From contig NC_090444.1 of the NCBI RefSeq assembly GCF_031143425.1, positions 1,313,857,324 through 1,313,921,323 of the forward strand: a stretch of DNA of 64,000 nt, given 5' to 3'. Both the position numbers and the translations under genes were made by a program. This DNA is from Pleurodeles waltl. Lineage: Eukaryota; Chordata; Amphibia; Caudata; Salamandridae. The first letter of the stretch is position 1; every line of letters starts with the position of its first letter. Below the pieces are notes generated by a model, which was not told the DNA's origin, did not search any database, and saw nothing but the letters and a program-made list of their open reading frames with translations. Of this stretch, positions 45,140 to 56,153 are shown one piece after another.

Positions 45140-47980
45140 TAGAGGTAACCATACATGAGGCAGGAAAGGTCACTGAATCAGGAAGAATATATGCAGGCAA
45201 ATAGGACCCATTCCCAGGTAGAGGAACAGCTCAGGTGCCACTGCACACAGAAATATTTAGCATTGATACAAACTGAAGAGGGTAGAGCAGGTAAGCTAAT
45301 GGCCTGGCTTGTAAGACCGGGAGGGGAGGGATCCCCCATCGTGAGCATTCGGGATATGAAAGGCAAACACAGATTCAGACCAGGCCCTATAAATGACGCC
45401 TTCAGGGACTATTATACATACTTGTACGGGAGCCCCAACCAGATAGAGGAAGGGCGACTAGATACATTTCTACGACCGCTCCCACTGACTGTACTGGCAC
45501 ACGAAGGAAGGGACGAACTGGGGGGACCGGTGACAATAGAAGAGGTAAGGGAGGCTATCACACAGCTTGCCCCTAGGAAGACACCTGGCACAGATGGTCT
45601 CCCAATGGACTTTTACAAAAAGTACATGGCACTGTTGGCGCCCCAGCTGGTAGAACTATATGCAGAAGCGCTGCGTGCCGGACGACTGCCGGACTCTCTC
45701 AGAGAGGCACTGGTGGTGCCCCTGCCCAAATTGAAATCAGGTGCGGCATCAGTCACTGATTTTCGCCCGCTATCCATGCTGAATAGCGATTTTACAATCC
45801 TCAGCAAAGTTCTGGCTAATCGAGTGCTCCAGCTGATCCACGCGGACCAGAATGGGTTTGTCCCAAACAGTAGTACGTCACTGAACCTCAGACGCCTCTT
45901 TGCCATATTGCAGATGCCTAATACGTAACGACCCCCAACTGGTGCGCTAATAGCTATTGACTTTGAGAAAGCTTTTGACTCCGTCAGATGGGACTATTTA
46001 AGAACAGTGATGCTTAAGATGGGGCTAGGGGAAGATTGGGTGAGATGGGTGGACTTGTTATATACATCCCCACTGGCACGTGTAAGAACTGGGAAGACGA
46101 TCTCAGAACCCTACCCAATACACAGAGGCACCAGGCAGGGTTGTCCATTGTCTCCATTATTATTTGCCCTGGCTATTGAGCCCTTGGTGGCACAATTTCG
46201 ACTGGAAGGAGCGGGCAAGGGGGTAGAATGGGGACAAACCGAGTACATAATCTCACTTTATGCTGACGATGTCCTGATTTATCTCGGGGACGGGGAGACG
46301 GGACTGCCCTGGGAACTGCAAATATTGGACTGCTTCAGGAATATGTCGGGGCTTCGACTTAACAGGAGCAAAATGTTTGTCTTCTCTATCACAGCAGGGT
46401 TGGCCCGCCCATCCTCATGCCCTCGGGATATGGTGTGGGCTCCACAAACCATCAAGTACTTGGGGGTGCAGGTGTACCACGATGTTAAAGATCTCTGAGA
46501 TGGGAACCTGGGAAGGGCACTCTCTTCCCTCCGGACCTCAGTTAGGTTCTGGCTGATGTTGAAACTACAGATAATGGCCAGGATATCGCTATCTAAGATG
46601 GTCATGTTACCCCGCCTCCTTTACTATTTTGTTAACCTCCCGGTGACGATCCCGGCATCGTGGTTCAGGGAGTTGAATGCCTTGCTCAGGGAGCTGGTAT
46701 GGGACGGAGGTCGAAGGCGCACAGTGCTAGCAATACTCTGCAGGCCAACACTAGAGGGTGGACTTGGTGTCCCAGACTTTGAATCCTACTATTTGGCGTG
46801 CCAGTTACAGTGGGTCTCCAGGTGGATGGCAGGAGGAGGCCGACTAGACAGATGTGTCACGAGCCGCGAAATGAGCTGCAATGACATCATAGCACAGATG
46901 ATACACCGGAAGGTGGAACCACAAGAAAAAAGTAGAATGACGAAAGTGGCACTGGTCTGCTGGAGAAGATGTACACGACGAGTGGGCGTAGGACCAGCTT
47001 ACTCGCCTGGAATACCATTATCGGTACTCCTGTTGGAACCGACGGGCGGGAACCAAAAGGGAGTCGGACTAAGCACATGGGCGAAAGCAGGAGTAGAGAC
47101 AATTGGGGACCTCTTTTGTAACGGGGTTTTGAGGACATTCACCGATTTGATGGATACTGAGGGGGTACCGAGTAGACAGTTTCTCCTGTACCAGAGACTA
47201 ACACATAATTTAATGAAGCACTGGGACACGGTAAACGCGGAACTGGCCACACACCAAGTACTGCACCTACTGCTGACAGCAGGAGATGATGATCACTTAA
47301 CAAAGTTGTACAAGACACAGGTCGAAAGCGTACTGGACCCACTACAACCTCAAAGGGAGAGATGGGAGAGGGCCTTGGGTAGGGATCTCACGGACTCGGA
47401 ATGGCAGAGGGGACTAGCATACCCACGGGGCGTATCAAGGAACACACGACTAAGATATACCCAATTCAACTACTTACATAGGACATACCTTACTCCACAT
47501 AGATTGACTTTAATATACGGAGGAACTCCCAAGACATGCCCTAAACGTAATGAGGTGGACGCTGACTTTGACCACATGGTGTGGCACTGCCCTGACATTC
47601 GGAGGGGTTGGGGAGCGGTGGTGTCCGAACTGAAAGAGTTGCTCGAGATCGAGGTAACCCAAACTCCAGCTATGTGCCTCCTGGGCCTGAAAACAGGATT
47701 AGTAGTGGGGAAGATAAAGGAACGCTTCCTGGATCTGGCACTGGTACTAGTTAGGAAATTAATAGCACTTGGCTGGGGGTCACCGAGGAGCCCTTCCCTA
47801 GGTGAATGGAGACGCGACGGGCTGAAATGGGCCAGAGCTAAACTACAAGCCCTTAAGTTTGAAGAAGCGCTGGGCATACGACTAACACCCATTGCTCCGA
47901 CATGGGAAGAAATATTGATGAAGTGGGAACAAATAGTCAAGGGAGAGGAAGGAGCGGAGAAGGCGATAGTTGACAAGTGA

Positions 47981-48571
47981 GACCTGATATTGAGAAACAG
48001 AGGACACGAATTACAGGTTGGGACATGCGGGTAGAAAGGGAAGGACAGGCCTACGACAGAAGGGAGAGACATAAGAAATCAGACCGAGATATAGGCCCCC
48101 TCAGACCCCTCACCGATCGGGCCTGGAGAGTAATAGGACATACCGGACATGCACCGAGAGGCAACACAGGAATGTAGATGGTAATGAGAGCCGGGCCACC
48201 TCCCTGGTACGGGCCTGCCCCACATCTTACAGCAACTATCCTTAGCATGCTCCCACACGCACCATCATGTTAATAGGTTGTTAAGAGTTTGGTTAAGACC
48301 ATTGGAAGGAGAGGGGGGGGGATAGCATATTATACGACAGAGGTTTCTGGAGAAGCTACACCCAAGCACACGACAGAGAACATGTAACAGCGAAACACAC
48401 TCATAGGGACAAGGTAACATAGATAAGATAAATGATTAATACAAATGTGCACTGTGGAAGCAAGTAACGCTGGCAAATGATACGACAAGAAACTGTTGAG
48501 TCATATGATTGTTTGTATTTAACCCACGATAAAATGTGAATAAAAATATAAAAAAATAAAAATAAAAAAAA
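47981..48571 (+). other. L1 3' UTR and A-rich tail
   Basis: Non-coding tail of the young L1. It has a purine/G-rich tract (GGAGAGGGGGGGGGATAG near 48308-48325), typical of L1 3' UTRs, then AATAAAAATATAAAAAAATA and further A-rich sequence ending at 48571. Confidence 0.75.
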
Positions 48572-48588
48572 TACGTTATGGTTAGGTC

Positions 48589-49765
48589 CCTGCAGCTCTA
48601 GTAATATTTTTTATGATTTTTGGAGGCCTGTAGCTCTTTTATGTGTACTCGCTGGTGATACTGAAAAGCGTATTCAAAGAAAATGAAACAGAAAAAAAAC
48701 ATTCTTATGGAATGGTACAATTACTACAGTCAACAGATCAACTCTAATAACAGGTGATGGTGGCCTGGGCTTCCCTCACATTGAAAATATCTGTAGCTTG
48801 CTCAAATATGAGCTTCCATGAAATGGTCTCTCCCCTGCTCACTGAAACCATTATACCATAGCAGGAATACTCCAAAACCCCTCTTTGATACCCTATGGCT
48901 CCCTAAGGGGCAATGATGTCACATGGGATCCCCCTTGAACATTACTATAATATTATTAAATCGGTGGCATACCTTAACCTGAACAACAAGCATTAAAACA
49001 TATCCTGCTTGATTAGCTCTTCTAGCATACAATCCCGCTTACTGTCCGGACAAGACTAATGATAATTGCAAAACATGGAATAGTGATGGCCCCCTAATAC
49101 GGAGAGATTAATAGGATGGGGTTAGAACTAAGGATTACATTCTTGCATTGATCTTTTCCACCCGACACTCATTGATAAATATTGTTTACTCCCTGACGTT
49201 GGACAGTGTTGTCCGAAAATAAAGAAGAGTCCCAGGGACCTCACTTTCATACCTTTCTTGCTCTCTTAGAGCTAAAAAGAGGAGCATTCTTATTGTATTA
49301 AGGGTTTAAGCGAGCAAACTCAACACCATCACACAAATATAGTGATAAGAGGGAGAAGGAAAAAGTGTTATCCTTCCCTGAGGACACATGGTCTATCGTA
49401 TGGACAAGTGCGACCAAAACATCAATAAGTATAAGACTGAAAGAAAATGCATACAAGATATTGATGAGATACTACATAGTACCAGTTCACTTGAAAGCCA
49501 TGCATAGCGGTTCAGATTAGCGTTGCGGTTGCGAGCAGTGGGGCACACACTGGAACATTTGTGGTGGGTTCACGAAGGATAGAACGTTTTTGGCAGGCTG
49601 TACTTAAAACATATAATGGATATCACATGAATGGTTAACCATCTTGACCCTTTAATCATTTTATGTGAATAAACTGAAGACGGATTAATACCCCTTGTTT
49701 TTTGTTTAAGTTGCCTGGTAACTTTTAGTGTTCCTGCAGCTAGGCTCAATTGCTCAGATGTTGAA
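48589..49765 (+). pseudogene. Old L1 ORF2 fragment, C-terminal part
   Basis: Continuation of the fragment at 37985-38655. Near 48700 it reads FLWNGTITTVNRSTL followed by GDGGLGFPHIENICSLLKYE, the block that follows the reverse transcriptase in L1 ORF2. Near 49455 come KILMRYYIVPVHLKAMH and a GCEQWGTHWNICGG cysteine/histidine region. A weak AARL motif occurs near 49738. Numerous stops show long decay. The young L1 target duplication at 48572-48588 lies in this fragment, in the block equivalent to KMVMLPRLL. Confidence 0.78.
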
Positions 49766-52254
49766 AACAACTAAATTCACCTTCACTGTAACTGCGGTGC
49801 CAGAGCTTGGTCCACCAATGTAAAAAAAAATTACAGCCTTAGTGCATGATAAATTTTCAAAATATAACTAACTCTGGACTTCTATTACAAATGAAACCAG
49901 CAAACAGAGCTCAACACTACCAATTGGAGCTGGTTAGAAAATCTGGCATCCCCGTAGGACCTGACGGCCCTGCAGAACTGTAGAATCTTTTCAAATGTCA
50001 CATTTTTCTTATAGTAAACATCAAAAGGACATGGAAGTTGAACCTGAAGTGACCATAATGAATCCCCACGGTTTACCTTTACATCACATAGTAATGCTTT
50101 CATGTCGCTCCTCTTCACCCTCTGCTCTCCCCTGTTCCCTTTTTCTGATTCGGTTATAAAAGTTGGAAACAAACACCACATTACTAGATTCTGACTTTGA
50201 AATGTTTCATTTGTTGATCTGGTTTGCCAGCACTAAAAACTGCAGGAGTACATAAATTTGACAATGACTAGTGCACACTGTGCCCTTAAGAAATGTCTTT
50301 TACCGCAAACAAGCTAGTCGATTCTTGATTTTGCACTGACCTAACCTTAGATTACTCAGCAGCCAAAACTCACTAGTAGAACAATGAAATGTTTAAGAGA
50401 CACACTAACACTGTCCTGACAATTGGAACACCACTCATCAGATAATTAACAGGATGATTTACTATTCTAACACTGCATGAAACAGCATAACTAGCTCTTT
50501 ACTCAAAGGCTGTAGATTTGTCTTGCGCTATGATGAGGGCTACGCCAGTCAAAACACTGTCTCATGAAAACAACATTTTGTGGTAAGGCAATGGTAATAT
50601 GCTGAGGGAAAAGGTACTCTACCACACTGGTAAACCTCTGACATAAGATGTCCACCTCAGCGAAGCCCTCATCCGATGGCCAGGGACAACCTCATGAAGG
50701 CAGAAAAAGGTAGAGGTGCACATTATTCAAGGTCTCCTGCCACATTTTGCTAGAGTGTGCAACTCTGTCACTGCACTGGCACCCACAGTCAAGACAGCCT
50801 GCTGGTTGTGGTAAGGCCAGTACACTGGCAAGAAGGATGGTAAGCCCACCGCCCTCCCCTCTGTGCCCTGAGTAACTCAGCATCTGTCAGCTCCCTGTAT
50901 GCAGCCTCTCAGAGCAATGTCTGGGACCCACAGCCCGTTCAGTCTCCCACTCATTGGCCCAGCAGAGTGATGCTACAGTTACCCAAGGGCATCAAGAAAC
51001 TACACTGGAGAATTTACATGTCTGAACCCCTCTGGGTTGAGATCAACCACAAGGGCATTTACAAAGATGCAAGCTACACTGGTGAAGTTGATACATTCCA
51101 GAGAGATTTAAATACATTGATATTTGGAAAATTGTTGAATACGTGCTTTGATGCCCTTTGAAGCCCCTGTTGCTATATGCTCCCACTCATTGGGATCCAG
51201 CATACAGGGAGTACAATGCCTTAATGCGGATCACAGAGTACCTCAAATGTTCTCGTGAGTTGTGAGACAGCACACGTTCAGTAAAGTTGAGCTTCTGTCT
51301 CCTCAACTAATCGTACTGACTGCAGAAGTCAGTACACAGGAGTGGGGAGCCAGTCTGGAATCAGAATCAATTTATGGTCTGTGGTTGGTACAAGAGTCTT
51401 GTATGTCTTCAAATTGGAGGGAGGTTAATGGGGGATAGAGCACTTTTGGTTGCGACAATCAAGTTTGAAACTTCTATGCCAACAGACAAGGAGGGACAGA
51501 TCTATGGATCTGGTCCATTATTCATTGGCATGTGCAGAGACATATTTGCATTCCATCCAGGTTACGCATCCCTCATAGGTGGAGAATGTTCAGGCCAACA
51601 GTGAGTAAAATGAATTATTGTCAGTGAATTACTGTCTCCATCCTTATGTGTTCTGTGAAATCATGAGGCATATAGGGGAAGATTAGATGGCCCTTGTCGC
51701 ATTCCAACAGGACACTCAGCTGCCTGTGCTGTTCAAGGGGAACCATGAAGGAAGCTGGGAATGGGAACGCACTGCTGGTCCCTTTCCTAGGGGGTTATTT
51801 CTCTTCCCCATTTCGCCTGGTCACTAAGGTTCTGCACAACATCAGTGGTTCTCAGTAGGTCCACTTTGACACTGCAGATTGCAGTTTTCTTTATAGCATC
51901 TGTTAGTTGTTCGTACAGAGTAGGGAATACTCTGATGCAATTCCCTCTTCTTGGGCCAGCACTTTCTCCTTTCCAGTTGGGTCAGATGAAGCTGACAGGC
52001 ACGGAGGGTGAACACCTAGATCTTATTTGTTTGGGAATGTTTGTGTACATGAGATAGGCACTTCAGCTGTATAGGAGACATTTGACCCTGAGAGCATACT
52101 GACAACACTAAAGCACTTTTGTAATTGGTTAAAGTCTTGTAATTTCTATTTAATTGCAAACTTTTACGTATTTTAAATTTCTTAAGTGTGTGTGGGTTAA
52201 AGTTTGGCCTGCCTCATTCCTCCTAGTGAGCCCAGTTGGATGCCAGGTTTTATG
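49766..52254. other. No recognised gene or element
   Basis: AT-rich sequence of mixed character upstream of the ORC3 micro-exon. Open frames at 49885-50181 (minus, 98 codons) and 51374-51604 (plus, 76 codons) resemble nothing I know, and I treat them as chance. Confidence 0.4.
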
Positions 52255-53621
52255 TCTGAAATGTGGCTGGCCTGACTTTCCTTATTGCAAGTTCCTCCAC
52301 TAGGGACTTTTTTAAACAATGCTGACATTCTGTGTTTCCAGGAAACCTAGTTGACGGAGCCCCCACTCATTCCTGGCTTTCTAACAACTCAAACTTCTGC
52401 ACAAAAGAAGAATTTGTTCAGAAGACACAGGAGGCCTAGCAACATATGTAAAATTAGACCTAGTTGTCAAAGTTAAGGTCTGGGATAAATCAACGAGGGA
52501 TGTTCACGTGTGGTAAGCATATATGGCCTGGCTTTTAACAATAAGCCATCTTCGGTCTCAATCATTAATTTGTACATAAAGCTGGGTCGGGCAAAAAAAG
52601 AACCAGGCAAATGTCAATTTAATTTCTCTTCGTTAAAGGAATTTTTATATGAGCAGGAGACTTTAACCTTTGTAACCTGGGTCAGTAGGCTGGGCTCCCA
52701 GGGGACCCTGCAAGAATGACCTAAGAATTTGTTTTAAGGATATTGTATTAAGAACGACCGACCACAATGAAATGATAGTAGGCACACTTTTACCAACATT
52801 TAGAAACATCTCTATACTAGATTACATCTTTGCAAATACAACCCTGTGGGCTAGATGCCTAAGTCATAAGGTCATTAGCAGAACCAAAAGCGACCACAAT
52901 CATGTGGTAATTGAAATCGGTCTTGGAGCGGCAAGGCATCTCACCTATACAGCTAGTGGGAAGCAACTAACATCTAATCTTTGCCAACTGGCAAAACGGA
53001 TCAAACGGGGCACAGTTTGTTCTGTCAAGTACGCATTATGGAAAGAGGCGAATGGTTCTCCAATGCTCAAAACTGGGACAAGTCGGTGGTAGACCAGTTG
53101 AGAACCATGGCTGTAATGCTCTATGGTGCGCTCACCGACTCCAGTCAGCATCGGCAACTAGGGGCTAAAAACAAAGTGTGTGCGTGTGGGGGCGGGGGTG
53201 AAGCGATAAAGTTTTTGCATCCTGGGGCTATCAATGGTAGTAAGAAAGCGTGCCGGCAGGCGGAATCACGATATAGGAAAAATAAATCATCCTCTACAGA
53301 AGCCCATAGGAGGCTGGCAAGGACGAAAACAAGAAAATTATTGGGAATCTAAAGAAAAGGATATAGAGGAATGCTGATTATGAATATGTGTTGATGTCAC
53401 CAAGGAAAAGCAGAGAATTCTGGGGCTATGTAAACACCCTCATTCACACATCTAACAGCAAGGACAGTGTGGTCTCTGCCTGCGACTGGAAAAGTAACGT
53501 GGTAAAGTTATATATGGATCCAGACTACGCAGATGCTCAAAGCACTGCAGGGCTGCAACATGTATTAGATGGTCTTGATAACCGATCTCTAAATGTTACA
53601 GCTGAGTCAGTGCACACCATC
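52255..53621 (+). pseudogene. Non-L1 LINE, endonuclease part
   Basis: Left part of a decayed non-LTR retrotransposon of the AP-endonuclease type. It starts near 52262 with a NVAGLT block, then ADILCFQET near 52323, a frameshifted GLATYVKLDLVVKVKVW near 52431, and SILDYIFANTTLWARC near 52810. This is followed by KSDHNHVVIEI (52890), which holds the catalytic SDH of the endonuclease. Text after this leads toward the reverse transcriptase and stops at 53621, where the retrovirus inserted. It resembles the CR1/L2/Rex group more than L1, but I cannot place it exactly. Confidence 0.75.
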
Positions 53622-53707
53622 TGTAGTGAAAATAATTATGTTTGACCACTGACTTTGTGTTTCACCACTGTGCATATTAGTTGTTCAATGTTCACCATTA
53701 GCACATT

Positions 53708-53865
53708 ACATTTTGTATTCGGTTTAGCTGCCTATTGGCTTTAACATGGCATTAGACATTACATTCTGTATTCAATTTAGCTGCCTATTGGCTTTAACGT
53801 GGCATTAGACATTTTGTATTCAGTTTAGCTGCCTATTGGCTTTATCTTGGCATTCGACATTGCAG
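53708..53865 (+). promoter_or_regulatory. Tripled U3 block with inverted CCAAT boxes
   Basis: Three tandem copies (spacing 53 and 48 bp) of a unit containing TTTAGCTGCCTATTGGCTTT (starts 53723, 53776 and 53824) and GGCATTAGACATT. Each has CCTATTGGC, an inverted CCAAT box. Tandem enhancer repeats in U3 are common in retroviral LTRs. Confidence 0.8.
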
Positions 53866-54133
53866 TTGAGACATTGCAGATGAGCTGTGTTTTTCCACAT
53901 CGTAAACCAAGCTGTGTTTTTCGTATTTTGCTCTCACCGAACCCTCGCATGATAAGGAAGCGCATATTTTGTGTTTTTCTTTAGCCAGCCTTGGGAGAGA
54001 CAGCCTTGAAAGCCTGGCCAACTTTTGACGCTTGCTTCTTCCAACTCTGACCTACAGTAGCCAGCAATTTGTTTTATAATTCTCCTCTAAGGGGGAGGGC
54101 TTTCTAGAAAGTTCTCTCGTAATTATTCGAAGG

Positions 54134-54140
54134 TATAAAA
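54134..54140 (+). promoter_or_regulatory. LTR TATA box
   Basis: TATAAAA in the 5' LTR. The 3' LTR has the matching TATAAAA near 55721. Confidence 0.7.
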
Positions 54141-54488
54141 AAGATGACTGTTCAGTAGTGTGGAATTCCGAGACTTCGGTCAGGAGCGGTCGCCAGCTGC
54201 CTGACCTGTCCCGTGGGGGTGGAAAATCTCTTTCTCGCAGTTGAACAGGAGTCGTTCTTCTTGCTGGCATGAGAAAGATGAAGCATTTGGTGGGCCCTAC
54301 TACAGTGATGAATTTAGATTTTTATTCTTTGCTTTGAAGTTATGCTATAATATAATCACATATATTTGCTGTGTACATTGCAATTGAGAATCACTTTGAT
54401 ATATTTTCCTTCCATTGCTGTGACTACTTTAAAACGTGTGCCTCCAACCTACTAATCTCCCCTCTCAGGAACCTCGTGGTGAAGTAAT

Positions 54489-54494
54489 AATAAA
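54489..54494 (+). terminator. LTR polyadenylation signal
   Basis: AATAAA in the 5' LTR, 70 bases before its end. It is conserved in the 3' LTR near 56079. Confidence 0.65.
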
Positions 54495-54566
54495 TGTCTT
54501 CTTTAAACTAAGAAGTGCATTCCAGAGATTGTTTTCAGCTTGGTTATTAGTGAAAGCAAAACATTT

Positions 54567-54584
54567 TGGCTTAATCGGCAGGAT
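54567..54584 (+). other. Primer binding site resembling tRNA-Ser
   Basis: TGGCTTAATCGGCAGGAT begins 3 bases after the 5' LTR. It matches the complement of the 3' end of a vertebrate tRNA-Ser (CCA included) at 16 of 18 positions as I recall that tRNA. It marks the start of minus-strand DNA synthesis. Confidence 0.75.
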
Positions 54585-54813
54585 GGGGGTGGAATTGGAG
54601 ATTGGAAGTGCACGATTTAAAAGTGTAATTGTTTTTTTTGTTTTTTATTTGTTTAGAGATTTAAAGGAAGCACGGCAGACCATATTTGAAAATGCATGTT
54701 AAGTTAAACTGCCTTATTGTGCTGTGAGAAGAATGTTTTCTTGTTTATCAGGACTTTCTAAGTCCTGGGATGAGTGCTTGGATAAAACAAAAGTGTTTTC
54801 ATAGTTAGAAAAG

Positions 54814-55620
54814 GTGCTTTTTGAAAGAAATTATGTCCCTTTAGTTCTTGACGGAAGGGTTTGGATACTTTTGTCTGCTTACAGAAAAATGCATGAGAGA
54901 TGTAGGCAGTTAGAACATGAAAATAAGAATTTACGTGAGCAAATTAGCCAGAACAAATTATTGCAAGATAAAACTGAAATTTATAAAGCTGCTGCAGGAG
55001 AATCTGGCTTTTCACATTCCCGTAATGAGGAGGTTAAAAAAGGTGGGGGCCAGTGTGAGTCTCATGAGCAGAGCGTAGATCTCTGTGCGCAGAGAAGCCC
55101 ACCGTTTTTGGCAGGAGTTGAAGTACATTCTTTAAAAGATTACACTGAGCAAGAAGTTGAAGATGTTATATTCAGACCACTTTTGCAAAGTACCATGTGT
55201 AAAATTAATTCAGACAAGGCAGAAGTACTGTCGCAAAATGTGCAGTTTCTGGGAATTCAGTGGAATCTAGAAAACAGACAGATGCCGTCACAGGTAAAAC
55301 AAAAGATTTTAGAGTTTCTTACTATTTGCACTAAGCAAGAGACACCGAGTTTCACAAGCTTGTTTGATTTTTGGAAACAGTATAGCCCTCATCTGAGTAA
55401 AATCTTAACACTTTGGTACAAAGTAAATAGGGAAAAAAAACATGAGTTTGAAGGGAGTGAGAAGCAGCTGAGTGCTTTTGATTGGGCAAATGAAATAATT
55501 CAACAGACTTTAGATTTCTGCGCAGTGCAAGAGGGAAACACTGATGTAAATTTGAGTATGTGGCAGAAACAGGGGAGGACAAGGGTGCCCCTGGGGCTTT
55601 GGATTAGAAAAACTATCTGA
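54814..55620 (+). pseudogene. Retroviral deletion ORF: coiled coil joined to reverse transcriptase tail
   Basis: A 268-codon open frame. Residues ~20-58 are a coiled coil (MHERCRQLEHENKNLREQIS), probably from gag or a leader. Residues ~59-125 are unassigned. Residues ~129-240 match the end of retroviral reverse transcriptase: NVQFLGIQW, a FWKQYSPHLS block and an AFDWANEIIQQ block. Residues 249-265 (MWQKQGRTRVPLGLWIRK) match the start of the connection/RNase H region. The two halves appear to have been joined in frame by an internal deletion near residue 125-129. The polymerase active site, integrase and env are absent. The frame being open over 800 bases in an old element is unusual. I infer no function. 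Confidence 0.75.
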
Positions 55621-55661
55621 CTTTGTGGAGCGCTGTACTCCTTTTGAAAAACATTTTTTTT

Positions 55662-56153
55662 AATAATTCTCCTCTAAGGGGGAGGGCTTTCTAGAAAGTT
55701 CTCTCGTAATAATTCAAAGATATAAAAAAGATGACTCTTTTCAGTAGCATGGAATTCCAAGACTTCGGTCAGGAGCGGGCGCCAGCTGCCTGACCTGTCC
55801 TGTGGGGGTGAAAAATCTATTTCTCGCAGTTGAACAGGAGTCGTTCTTCTTGCTGGCATGAGAACGATGAAGCATTTGGTGGGCCCTACTACGGTGATGA
55901 ATTTTGACTTTTATTCTTTGCTTTGAAGCTATGCTATAATATAATCACATATATTTGCTGTGTACATTGCAACTGAGAATCACTTTGATATATTTTCCTT
56001 TCATTGCTGTCACTACTTTTAAACATGTGCCTCCAACCTACTAATCTCCTCTCTCCGGAACCTCGTGGTGAAGTAATAATAAATGTCTTCTTTAAACTAA
56101 GAAGTGCATTCCAGAGATTGTTTTCAGCTCGGTCATTAGTGAAAACAAAAACA
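55662..56153 (+). repeat. Truncated 3' LTR of the endogenous retrovirus
   Basis: Homologous to 54074-54563 of the 5' LTR. It starts at TAATAATTCTCC and includes AGACTTCGGTCAGGAGCG and the AATAAA signal. The first ~450 bases of the LTR are missing, removed together with the downstream coding region. Confidence 0.85.

Larger units (their letters stand above)
42627..47980 (+). pseudogene. L1 ORF2 (endonuclease-reverse transcriptase), broken and split by a Tc1
   Basis: About 1267 codons once the Tc1 element is excluded, normal for L1. The endonuclease starts MTDYSFLTWNRRGMGSPAKR with LQETH and GGIYAPNQD. The reverse transcriptase has RKTPGTDGLPMDFYK (~45576), FEKAFDS (~45961), TRQGCPLSPLLFALAIEP (~46131) and the catalytic YADD at 46259-46270. 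The C-terminus has HMVWHCPDIRRGW, the cysteine/histidine region. Lesions: a G17 run (43040-43056) that shifts frame at the endonuclease GDFN motif; Tc1 insertion after 43587; a one-base shift near 45165; a TAA at 45926-45928; and a TGA at 46496-46498. From 45155 to 47980 the frame is otherwise unbroken. It nicks DNA and reverse-transcribes its own RNA when intact. Confidence 0.92.
39570..48571 (+). mobile_element. Nearly full-length L1-type LINE with tandem-monomer 5' UTR
   Basis: A ~9.0 kb L1 (about 7.4 kb without the Tc1 insertion at 43588-45139). In order: leader, two tandem promoter monomers (39741-41031), ORF1 (41219-42293), ORF2 (42627-47980), a 3' UTR with a G-rich purine tract near 48310-48321 and an A-rich tail (48541-48571). 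It is flanked by a diverged 17-bp target duplication, TACATTATGG... at 39553-39569 and TACGTTATGG... at 48572-48588, identical at 14 of 17 positions. It sits inside an older L1 fragment and is antisense to ORC3. Both ORFs are broken by a handful of lesions, so it is dead but fairly young. Confidence 0.88.
53622..54563 (+). repeat. 5' LTR of the endogenous retrovirus
   Basis: A 942-bp LTR with TG...CA ends. It carries a tripled U3 block (53708-53865), a TATA box (TATAAAA, 54134-54140) and a polyadenylation signal (AATAAA, 54489-54494), in the order U3-R-U5. From 54074 onward it aligns with 55662-56153 with only scattered differences. Confidence 0.85.
53622..56153 (+). mobile_element. Endogenous retrovirus, internally deleted, inserted in a LINE
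   Basis: A 2.5 kb deletion derivative of an old retrovirus. The 5' LTR (53622-54563) begins TGTAG and ends AAAACA. The truncated 3' LTR (55662-56153) ends AAAAACA. A perfect 5-bp target duplication CCATC flanks the element at 53617-53621 and 56154-56158. The interior keeps a tRNA-Ser-like primer binding site and one 268-codon frame. Most of gag, protease, the catalytic part of reverse transcriptase, integrase, env and the first ~450 bp of the 3' LTR are missing. Transcription would run on the plus strand, antisense to ORC3. It cannot make virus. Confidence 0.85.

Noticed and set aside
49885..50181. 98-codon frame on the minus strand, considered as a host exon
   Set aside because: It does not fit ORC3, and I recognise no family. 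It is long enough to occur by chance.
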